Origin: a bacterium
GTDB taxonomy: Bacteria > SZUA-79 > Acidulodesulfobacterales > Acidulodesulfobacteraceae
Length of the DNA stretch: 10,378 nucleotides
NCBI GenBank assembly: GCA_021794255.1
Contig: JAJYRF010000014.1
Location: 1-10,378, forward strand
Direction: 5' to 3'
The notes under the pieces are model-generated. The model searched no databases. It was not told the DNA's origin and saw only the letters and a program-made list of their open reading frames with translations. The position numbers and the translations under genes were made by a program. Position 1 is the first letter of the stretch, and every line of letters starts with the position of its first letter. Below, in pieces: positions 6,301 through 10,378 of this stretch.

Positions 6301-6309
6301 CCCCCCCCC
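6301..6309 (-). promoter_or_regulatory. Nine-G ribosome binding site of the lipoprotein gene
   Basis: A run of nine G on the minus strand at 6309-6301 lies directly after the endolysin TAA and 4 bases before the lipoprotein ATG. It is the longest example of the G-run ribosome binding site used throughout the window. A homopolymer this long is prone to length change, which would alter spacing and possibly expression. Confidence 0.6.
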
Positions 6310-6813
6310 TTATATTAAATAATAATTAATTTCATTCGCATATAGATTTAAGCAATCCCTTATGGCTCTGTTTTTCACCTGATTATACCATAACGTATTT
6401 GTCAGGTTATTGACAGCATAATCGGTTCTGTCATTTTCCAAATAATTTAAGAAAATATCAAAGCTTAAAAACTGCGTAATACCAAGATTATAGGCCATAT
6501 CAATTAATACAGCCTTTTTATTGATTTTATTATATAACCGAAACCAACTTACTTTTTTATTTAATAAAAGAATTATTTTTTGTATAATCCTTTCTAAAAT
6601 AATAGATGCATCTGCCTCTAACATCAATAAAGACTTATTATTTATATAATTTATCAACAAATCTTTACCAATACCATTTTCAGAGAAACCATACCCGATT
6701 GTAGGGTTTCCGAACTGGTCGTTATACCAACTCGCTGAAAACCCCTCAGCATTGATAATCAATACTTTAGCTATATCATTAAATTCTTTCTTTACATTAT
6801 ATATCAACTTCAT
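6310..6813 (-). CDS. GH24-type muramidase (endolysin)
   Basis: A 167-aa phage lysozyme that would cut the MurNAc-GlcNAc bond of peptidoglycan. Glu23, Asp32 and Thr38 fit the T4 lysozyme catalytic spacing E-x8-D-x5-T, in the context AEGFSASWYNDQFGNPTIGYG. Further family marks are IDMAYNLG near residues 113-120 and a C-terminal W...VKNRA.RDC segment. There is no signal peptide or N-terminal membrane anchor, so release would need a holin (the 53-aa protein at 3793-3632 is a candidate). The start is ATG 6813, because GAGGGGGGC lies just upstream. An in-frame ATG at 6840 lies inside the RecT gene without such a site. It overlaps RecT by 17 bases and is followed by the lipoprotein gene. Confidence 0.88.
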   Translation of the reverse strand: MKLIYNVKKEFNDIAKVLIINAEGFSASWYNDQFGNPTIGYGFSENGIGKDLLINYINNKSLLMLEADASIILERIIQKIILLLNKKVSWFRLYNKINKKAVLIDMAYNLGITQFLSFDIFLNYLENDRTDYAVNNLTNTLWYNQVKNRAIRDCLNLYANEINYYLI

Positions 6814-7486
6814 TTTCGCCCCCCTCTTTTTTAATTTCATTATTTAAAACTTCAGAGATTTTATCTAAATTACCGTTAAAATCTTTATAAATATTTATTG
6901 CTTCACGTCTTGAATAATGCAGCAGCCTCAACTGCTCAGTAATACTATAATCCTTAAGGATTTCACTCATGATAAACTCATCATCTTCTTGCCTTTCTAC
7001 TTCTACTTCTTTTACTTCATCTATAAAAGATGCAAGCTCATCACTTGCATATAATCCCATTAGCAGGTCTGGGACTATAAACTTCAATTTGTTGCCAATC
7101 GCCCGCCATGTTAACATTGTAGCAGGATACTTTTCATACCCCCCGCCTTGACGTATAACCCCCATTTTCTCAGCATCTTTTATAGTAAACTCAGAAGTGT
7201 ATGTAATGCCTTGAAACTCAAGCTCTATATATGCCCGCTCAGGCGTAGCTTCTATCTTTAACACTCTACCGCCCGCTTTTTTAAACAAAGCAAGCTGCGC
7301 GACCACTTCCATATTAATTTTACCTTTAATAAAACTAATATGTTTCAAGCTTTGAAATGGGGGCATTCCAATCGAACGCCCTATTTCAATCACAGCTTTT
7401 ATTTGAAACACATTAGTTTTATCAGGAAAAAGCCCTGACTTTTGAGCGACTTCTGCCCAATAGTCGTTTACTTGAACTTCATTCAT
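6797..7486 (-). CDS. RecT-family single-strand annealing protein
   Basis: A 229-aa protein with the core of the RecT/Redbeta group. The region IGRSIGMPPFQSLKHISFIKG at 35-55 (normally 'G.p..aL.~i~vi~Gk') leads into KINMEVVAQLALFKKAGG at 56-73. The region YPATMLTWRAIGNKLKFIVPD at 120-140 corresponds to the conserved 'yp..ml.wRA...~~r..fpD' segment, followed by GLY and an acidic C-terminus. Such proteins anneal complementary single strands during recombination and replication. No RecE-type exonuclease gene is in the window. The start has GAGGGGGGT at 7499-7491. It is the seventh gene of the block from 9104 and overlaps the endolysin gene. Confidence 0.85.
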   Translation of the reverse strand: MNEVQVNDYWAEVAQKSGLFPDKTNVFQIKAVIEIGRSIGMPPFQSLKHISFIKGKINMEVVAQLALFKKAGGRVLKIEATPERAYIELEFQGITYTSEFTIKDAEKMGVIRQGGGYEKYPATMLTWRAIGNKLKFIVPDLLMGLYASDELASFIDEVKEVEVERQEDDEFIMSEILKDYSITEQLRLLHYSRREAINIYKDFNGNLDKISEVLNNEIKKEGGENEVDI

Positions 7487-7496
7487 TTTACCCCCC

Positions 7497-7688
7497 TCAT
7501 TTAGAAAAATTTAAATTTAAATCTAAAATATCACCCGAACTATAATTCAATAAATTCTTAAATTTTTCACTTAAATTTCCAGAAATTTCTATTGAACTTT
7601 CTTTATTTTCATCGTCCATAAAGACGACTTTAATTGATTTAGAATACTCACTTTTGTAGATAATTACCCTTACTAATTTTACTAACAT
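7497..7688 (-). CDS. 63-aa hypothetical protein
   Basis: Unrecognised. It starts MLVKLVRVIIYKSEYSKSIK and looks mainly beta-stranded, with alternating hydrophobic residues through residue 38, then a short helix and an Asp/Asn/Leu-rich end. The start at 7688 has AAGGGGGTTT at 7703-7694, and the stop of the upstream 62-aa gene lies inside the gap. It sits directly before RecT in the same unit, so a nucleic-acid accessory role is possible but unproven. Confidence 0.72.
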   Translation of the reverse strand: MLVKLVRVIIYKSEYSKSIKVVFMDDENKESSIEISGNLSEKFKNLLNYSSGDILDLNLNFSK

Positions 7689-7690
7689 TT

Positions 7691-7879
7691 TTAAACCCCC
7701 TTATTTTGACTTATAATTTCTTTTTTATTATTTTTGTTATAGAACTCAATTAATTCTACAAAGAATTTAGACATAGAGATAATACGACCGCCGTTCCGAA
7801 GACGGTCGTAATTATCTATATTATACAAATTGATGAACATCTCTTGCTCATCAACACTAACCGAAAAATTCATTTTCAT
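7691..7879 (-). CDS. 62-aa hypothetical protein containing a GC-rich hairpin
   Basis: No family recognised. It starts MKMNFSVSVDEQEMFINLYN, continues with NYDRLRNGGRIISMS, and ends in a helix (KFFVELIEFYNKNNKKEI). Strand-turn-helix order and size are loosely like small DNA-binding ribbon-helix-helix proteins, a weak suggestion only. The codons for YDRLRNGGR are GC-rich and use CGT and CGG, unlike the AGA-type arginine codons around, and they form the strong hairpin at 7817-7777. The start is at 7879 behind GGGGGTG. The second ATG two codons later is also possible. Confidence 0.72.
   Translation of the reverse strand: MKMNFSVSVDEQEMFINLYNIDNYDRLRNGGRIISMSKFFVELIEFYNKNNKKEIISQNKGV
7777..7817 (-). 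other. GC-rich UUCG-capped hairpin within the 62-aa gene
   Basis: On the minus strand AGATAATTACGACCG (7817-7803) pairs with CGGTCGTATTATCT (7790-7777): 14 base pairs with a single bulged base, across a 12-base loop. The loop itself contains TCTTCGGA, which can close as a C(UUCG)G tetraloop. It is far more GC-rich than its surroundings and is the strongest predicted RNA fold I found. It is not followed by a U-run, so it is not a simple intrinsic terminator. Confidence 0.6.
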
Positions 7880-7881
7880 TT

Positions 7882-8235
7882 TTACAACACCCCCATTCTT
7901 AAATTTCTCAAATCAATTATAACGCCATTCAAAGACGTCATAACACTTCGAAAATTAAAAGGACTTCTTTTTAATTCTCTTGATATTTCAAATAATTTAT
8001 TACAAGCGTATAATACTACGCTTATTTTTTCATCTTTATCTTTTTCGGTCATAGCTTCATCTGTAAAGCTATGAAGAAAGAAAAAAGCTTTGTTAATATC
8101 TTTTTCTGCCTCTTCCATAGAGACGATAAAATCGCAAAGCCCACTATCACCAACAATCATACCAACCCCTGCTTCAACCGTAATAATTTCTTTCGCATTC
8201 TCAAGTAAATCAACTATTTCTTTCAATGTTTTCAT
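7882..8235 (-). CDS. 117-aa hypothetical protein, paralogue of the frameshifted gene at 9104-8813
   Basis: Function unknown. It starts MKTLKEIVDLLENAKEIITV. It shares three blocks with the gene at 9104-8813: LKEIVDLLENAK against LKEIISLLEKAK at the N-terminus; EAEKDINKAFFFLHSFTDE against EAEVDIHTANYFLHQLEDE in the middle; and SPFNFRSVMTSLN against NPFRLNNVITDLK near the C-terminus. About 20 extra residues (Gly-rich, around 22-38) are absent from the paralogue. It is predicted all-helical, with no membrane segment. The start at 8235 has AAAAGGGGTTT and overlaps the previous stop as ATGA. It is probably an early, host-interaction or regulatory protein, judging only by size and operon position. 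Confidence 0.78.
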   Translation of the reverse strand: MKTLKEIVDLLENAKEIITVEAGVGMIVGDSGLCDFIVSMEEAEKDINKAFFFLHSFTDEAMTEKDKDEKISVVLYACNKLFEISRELKRSPFNFRSVMTSLNGVIIDLRNLRMGVL

Positions 8236-8525
8236 TTTAAACCCCTTTTTTTTAAATTTTCACAATATTTTTTAGATGACTCGTCTATCATATCAAACAA
8301 ATTGTTCGCCGCATTGAGTAAATCTTCTGCGGCGTGAAGCCAATCTACAGCTTCAGACCCCTCGCCACTTCCGTAACGGGGATATGTCCTTTTATAATCA
8401 AGTGCTTTTGATGCAATTTCTCTTGCCTCGCCCCTCAGTGCGATTGTAAGTGAATACAATTCGTTTCGCATCTCTTCTCTTAAAGCAGGTATCCCAAGCT
8501 CATCTAACCCAAAATTTTTTTTCAT
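8232..8525 (-). CDS. 97-aa hypothetical helical protein
   Basis: Starts MKKNFGLDELGIPALREEMR; no family recognised. It is mostly helix, with a Gly/Ser turn (PRYGSGEGSE near 50-59) and an Ala/Leu/Asn helix (LHAAEDLLNAANNLFDMID). It ends KKRGLK, whose codons supply the ribosome binding site of the 117-aa gene. I chose ATG 8525 because AAGGGGGTT precedes it. The open frame extends upstream to 8630 but that part overlaps the 91-aa gene and lacks a site. The Ala-rich helix resembles the helical style of the two paralogues on either side, but alignment by eye is not convincing. Confidence 0.78.
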   Translation of the reverse strand: MKKNFGLDELGIPALREEMRNELYSLTIALRGEAREIASKALDYKRTYPRYGSGEGSEAVDWLHAAEDLLNAANNLFDMIDESSKKYCENLKKRGLK

Positions 8526-8535
8526 AACAACCCCC

Positions 8536-8811
8536 TTAGTATAGAGTGCATGCAATATGCACCCTGTTAAATTTATCAATATTATAACTGAAATTCTGGA
8601 TACCATAACATAGATATATCTTATTTTCATTAAAAGACGTTGCAGGTTTATCTAAATAAACTATTTTTTCTTTAAAACTTTTCACCCCCTCATCGGAAAG
8701 TGAAAAATATAAATCTACCACTAATTTGGCAGATTGCTTGCAAACTTTGCAGTAGAATTTAAAGGCCCCAAATTCGGCCTTTAACATACTTTTTAATGAC
8801 AAATACCCCAT
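8536..8811 (-). CDS. 91-aa hypothetical protein with a CxxC pair
   Basis: Starts MGYLSLKSMLKAEFGAFKFY, followed by CKVC at residues 21-24. Two more cysteines lie at about 68 and 88, so a metal site is possible but the spacing is not a known finger. The rest mixes beta strands and charged turns. The start at 8811 has CAGGGGGTG and comes 1 base after the stop of the frameshifted gene, indicating coupling. There is no recognised family. Confidence 0.72.
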   Translation of the reverse strand: MGYLSLKSMLKAEFGAFKFYCKVCKQSAKLVVDLYFSLSDEGVKSFKEKIVYLDKPATSFNENKIYLCYGIQNFSYNIDKFNRVHIACTLY

Positions 8812-8812
8812 T

Positions 8813-9104
8813 TTACACCCCCTGTTCTATTTTTAATATTGATTTTTTTAAATCAGTTATAACATTATTTAACCTAAAAGGGTTTATCTCCAACCCCTTT
8901 AGCATTTCTTCTATTATTTCATCTAAAACAACGCAGTTATACCGCGCCGTGTTAGATACTATACTACAATTGTTTTCTTCATCTTCTAATTGATGAAGAA
9001 AATAATTTGCTGTATGGATATCAACTTCAGCTTCTTTAATATCAAGATTTTTTTTTCGCCTTTTCAAGTAAAGAAATTATTTCTTTTAAATTTAAATAAC
9101 TCAT
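8813..9104 (-). CDS. Small paralogue of the 117-aa protein, split by an A9 frameshift
   Basis: The start is ATG 9104 behind AAGGGGGTT at 9118-9110. Frame 0 reads MSYLNLKEIISLLEKAKKKS and hits TGA at 9044-9042. The matching continuation is in the +1 frame (skipping one base), open from 9067 to the TAA at 8813, reading NLDIKEAEVDIHTANYFLHQ and on. Both halves match the 117-aa gene (see its entry), so they are one gene of about 96 aa interrupted at the run of nine A on the minus strand (9056-9048). One A fewer restores the frame. Possible causes are a true mutation, transcriptional slippage on A9, phase variation, or a sequencing error in the homopolymer. The 84-aa open frame from 9067 has an ATG but no ribosome binding site, so separate initiation is unlikely. 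Confidence 0.75.
9048..9056 (-). repeat. A9 homopolymer at the frameshift point
   Basis: Nine consecutive A on the minus strand, following GCG and preceding TCTTGA. A run of this length is a known substrate for RNA polymerase slippage and for replication slippage. An A8 product gives an uninterrupted reading frame of about 96 codons. Confidence 0.85.
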
Positions 9105-9156
9105 TTTTAACCCCCTTAATTTAATATTAATTTATTTTATTATCTTATTGTCTTGC

Positions 9157-9188
9157 CTTATATTAATATCATATCATATTAATATAAG
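9157..9188. promoter_or_regulatory. Perfect 13-bp inverted repeat, probable operator
   Basis: CTTATATTAATAT at 9157-9169, a 6-base spacer, and ATATTAATATAAG at 9176-9188, a perfect palindrome. It begins 1 base after the -35 box of the promoter at 9195-9168 and covers the spacer and -10, the position expected for a repressor operator. Twelve bases of the arm (TTATATTAATAT) recur at 10123-10134 in the leader of the HTH gene, which makes that protein the natural candidate binder. As RNA it would be a weak A-U hairpin without a clear U-tract, so terminator use is less likely. Confidence 0.6.
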
Positions 9189-9195
9189 ATGTCAA
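9168..9195 (-). promoter_or_regulatory. Promoter of the small-gene/RecT/lysis block
   Basis: A consensus TTGACA at 9195-9190, a 16-base spacer and TATGAT at 9173-9168 on the minus strand. It is located just after the stop of the 111-aa gene and about 64 bases before the ATG of the frameshifted gene. It is overlapped by the palindrome at 9157-9188. It is the only promoter seen before the nine closely packed genes that end at 6147. Confidence 0.65.
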
Positions 9196-9204
9196 GCTTT
9201 TTTT

Positions 9205-9540
9205 TTAAATTATTTTTATTTTTTTTAAAAAATCTTTTAAAATATCTGCTATATCTATTAAATCGTCAACCCTTTCGTTTTCTATTTCTCTAATATAATC
9301 ATTGCTATAACCATGAAGTCTTGCTGCCGATTTTAATCTTGAAATATATTCTAAAATTTCCGACAGTTTCGGCATAAAAGCCGATGTCCTCATAAAATAT
9401 TTTTCCATTTTTTCTAAATCTTCTATTTCTTCTTCTTTTAGCTCTTCAAAATATCCATTTTTCATAGCCTCAGTAGTTTCAGTATTATAAAATTGAAACA
9501 TTTTACTTATTATTCTCAAGCAAATTTTTTCGTTTTTCAT
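9205..9540 (-). CDS. 111-aa hypothetical acidic helical protein
   Basis: Starts MKNEKICLRIISKMFQFYNT; no family recognised. It is nearly all helical. A very acidic stretch (LKEEEIEDLEKMEKYF, about residues 34-49) suggests a coiled coil, and it ends in a basic-hydrophobic KDFLKKIKII. The start at 9540 has AAAGGGGGGC at 9554-9545 and overlaps the HTH gene by 38 bases, so it is co-transcribed and probably coupled. It may partner or modulate the HTH protein, but only position supports that. Confidence 0.75.
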   Translation of the reverse strand: MKNEKICLRIISKMFQFYNTETTEAMKNGYFEELKEEEIEDLEKMEKYFMRTSAFMPKLSEILEYISRLKSAARLHGYSNDYIREIENERVDDLIDIADILKDFLKKIKII

Positions 9541-10102
9541 CTTGTGCCCCCCTTTCTTCTTTTTCAGTTATTTCATTAAATTTTCTTTGTGCCCATTCTT
9601 CTAAAGATTTATTTGCCTGCTGTTTAAAGGACAGCATCTGTGTCCTCTGAGGCATAGTATTTTTATCTTGACATTTTGAAAGCCACACATTTATAAACCT
9701 CTCAAAATTTGACTTTCTTTTATTTGTATTCGACATCAACCAAGCTGACATCTTATTTAATTCATTTTCTATATTTACTTCTTTGTAGCTATTTGCCAAT
9801 ACATTAAAATAAACATCTGAAAAATTATCCCATTTTCCAGTGTCATAGTTAAAATTCACCCTTTGGGTTTTTATTTTTTTTTGTAATTTTTTTACTGGCA
9901 AATCAGGCATTTTTACTGGCAATTCAGGTATTTCTACTTGCAATTTTTGTGCCAAATAATTATCAATCTTTCTTTTCATTTTTGCTGACATGTGCTCACC
10001 TTTCAAAACACTTTGTAAATGCACTTCGGAAATATCTAAATCTTTAGCTATCTTTTTTAATTTAACCCCATTTCTAATAGCCCACTCCCTTAACTCACTC
10101 AT
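9503..10102 (-). CDS. Helix-turn-helix protein with a replication-protein-like C-terminus
   Basis: A 199-aa protein. Residues 1-50 form an XRE/Cro-type helix-turn-helix: KLKKIAKDLDISEVHLQSVL at 14-33 is the HTH, followed by KGEHMSAKMKRKID. A 7-aa repeat (IPELPVK, MPDLPVK) at about 58-71 is a linker. Residues 107-143 (from KEVNIENELNKMSAWLMSN to FERFINVWLSK) match a C-terminal pattern common in phage replication and primosome proteins: a helix with 'ELxKMxxWL', then 'RxxxNxxRFINxWLS'. It could be a repressor, a replication initiator, or both. The start at 10102 has AAGGGGGTA, and a consensus promoter lies about 60 bases upstream. The shared operator half-site suggests autoregulation and control of the 9104 block. 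Confidence 0.82.
   Translation of the reverse strand: MSELREWAIRNGVKLKKIAKDLDISEVHLQSVLKGEHMSAKMKRKIDNYLAQKLQVEIPELPVKMPDLPVKKLQKKIKTQRVNFNYDTGKWDNFSDVYFNVLANSYKEVNIENELNKMSAWLMSNTNKRKSNFERFINVWLSKCQDKNTMPQRTQMLSFKQQANKSLEEWAQRKFNEITEKEERGAQDEKRKNLLENNK
9889..9951 (-). repeat. Short in-frame 21-bp tandem repeat in the HTH gene
   Basis: Two nearly identical 21-base units (9889-9909 and 9910-9930; 18 of 21 bases equal by eye) and a third decayed unit to 9951. They encode the heptapeptide repeat IPELPVK / MPDLPVK between the DNA-binding and C-terminal domains. The repeat probably sets linker length. Confidence 0.65.
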
Positions 10103-10122
10103 AATACCCCCTTGATTAATTG

Positions 10123-10134
10123 TTATATTAATAT
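10123..10134. promoter_or_regulatory. Operator-like half-site in the HTH gene leader
   Basis: TTATATTAATAT, identical to 12 of the 13 bases of the palindrome arm at 9157-9169, placed between the promoter and the ribosome binding site of the HTH gene. In such AT-rich DNA a 12-base match is suggestive, not decisive. It fits autoregulation. Confidence 0.4.
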
Positions 10135-10161
10135 TAAATTTATTTAATTATTATATAATTT

Positions 10162-10190
10162 ATTATATATAAATATAATTATATTGTCAA
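10162..10190 (-). promoter_or_regulatory. Consensus sigma70 promoter of the HTH gene
   Basis: TTGACA at 10190-10185, exactly 17 bases, and TATAAT at 10167-10162 on the minus strand: a perfect match to the bacterial sigma70 consensus. The HTH gene starts 60 bases downstream. It is the strongest promoter in the window, as expected for an early or regulatory transcript. Confidence 0.8.
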
Positions 10191-10378
10191 CCTTTTTATT
10201 TATCAATAAAATCAGCTACTTACAGCCCACTATATTTATACCCTTTTTAACCTTTCAATTTACATATGAAAAACGAATTACTATTTAGTTATACAAGACC
10301 TACCCGTAATGCTTACTCCTGTCTATTATATGCAATTATTCATATATATCTATATATATACAAATAGAAAGAGTAAAA

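Larger units (their letters stand above)
10103..10378. other. Non-coding right end with promoter region
   Basis: No gene is supported over 276 bases. Positions 10103-10200 are almost pure A+T and hold the HTH gene promoter and the operator-like half-site. Positions 10200-10378 are less extreme and show no ribosome binding site followed by a start codon. The end carries an AT element (10341-10363) resembling one at the capsid promoter (1297-1315), and a TATAAT on the minus strand near 10330. It could hold an origin or genome-end-proximal control region, but no inverted repeat with the left end is visible. Confidence 0.5.

Noticed and set aside
8308..8335. 7-bp GC inverted repeat (CGCCGCA / TGCGGCG) in the 97-aa gene
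   Set aside because: It is formed by Ala-Ala codons at both ends of a repeated AAxxLLNAA helix; no U-tract or wider stem supports a structured RNA.
8680..8710. Internal GAGGGGGTG in the 91-aa gene as a hidden start site
   Set aside because: No ATG, GTG or TTG at suitable spacing opens a sensible frame after it.
10266..10367. 33-codon plus-strand ORF near the right end
   Set aside because: No ribosome binding site, ends in a low-complexity Tyr/Ile run, and opposite in direction to all other genes.
1..10378. Complete linear genome with inverted terminal repeats
   Set aside because: The left edge is inside a gene (a start codon and two more codons), and the reverse complement of the right end does not match the left end.
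1..10378. Circular genome closed at the window ends
   Set aside because: Joining the left-edge gene to the reverse complement of the right end gives a stop after 15 codons of low-complexity sequence.
1..10378. CRISPR array, tRNA or rRNA gene
   Set aside because: No regularly spaced repeats, no cloverleaf with a TTCGA-type arm, and no rRNA-like sequence seen on either strand.
1..10378. Recoded genetic code (TGA as Trp)
   Set aside because: TGA ends several genes at overlaps with the next ATG (for example 1985, 2661, 8232, 4052), and Trp positions use TGG.

Overview
The window is an AT-rich, densely packed viral genome segment with every convincing gene on the minus strand, so transcription runs from high to low coordinates. 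The core is a double-jelly-roll (DJR) major capsid protein, an A32/FtsK-HerA-type packaging ATPase, many small membrane or coiled-coil proteins, and a B-family DNA polymerase of the protein-primed type. No tail, portal or terminase genes are present. This points to a tailless, probably internal-membrane virus of the PRD1-adenovirus lineage (Tectiliviricetes-like), either free or integrated. The code is standard bacterial: TAA, TAG and TGA are all stops and Trp is TGG. The host is unknown. Almost all genes use an unusual G-run ribosome binding site (AAGGGGGT in place of AAGGAGGT).

Layout in direction of transcription. (1) 10378-10103 is non-coding with a consensus sigma70 promoter. It is followed by a helix-turn-helix protein with a replication-protein-like C-terminus (10102-9503) and an unknown 111-aa gene. 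(2) A 100-bp regulatory gap at 9204-9105 has a promoter overlapped by a 13-bp-arm palindrome. It drives a run of small genes: a frameshifted protein (9104-8813), 91-aa, 97-aa, 117-aa (a paralogue of the frameshifted gene), 62-aa and 63-aa proteins, then a RecT-like annealing protein, a GH24-type muramidase and a 49-aa putative lipoprotein. (3) An extended -10 promoter at 6159-6132 drives a 153-aa protein (terminal protein candidate by position) and the 519-aa DNA polymerase. (4) A promoter at 4055-4028 drives the virion and lysis block: a 71-aa Zn-finger-like protein, a holin-like 53-aa protein, 149-, 58-, 60-, 57-, 73- and 145-aa proteins, and the packaging ATPase. (5) A promoter at 1341-1314 drives a 31-aa single-helix membrane protein, the capsid protein, and the first three codons of a gene cut off by the left edge.

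Working model (inference): the HTH protein controls itself and the early small-gene/RecT/lysis block through the shared palindrome half-site. The 153-aa protein and polymerase replicate a linear genome by protein priming. The late units make capsid, membrane proteins and packaging motor. The window cannot be a complete linear genome as given, because a gene is cut at the left edge and the two ends are not inverted repeats.

The most notable points are: (a) a DJR virus with a RecT annealing protein and a polymerase that appears to have lost its exonuclease active site; (b) a small gene whose paralogue shows it is split by an A9 homopolymer, hinting at transcriptional slippage or phase variation; (c) uniform G-run ribosome binding sites embedded in the ends of upstream genes; and (d) a GC-rich UUCG-capped hairpin inside a small AT-rich gene.
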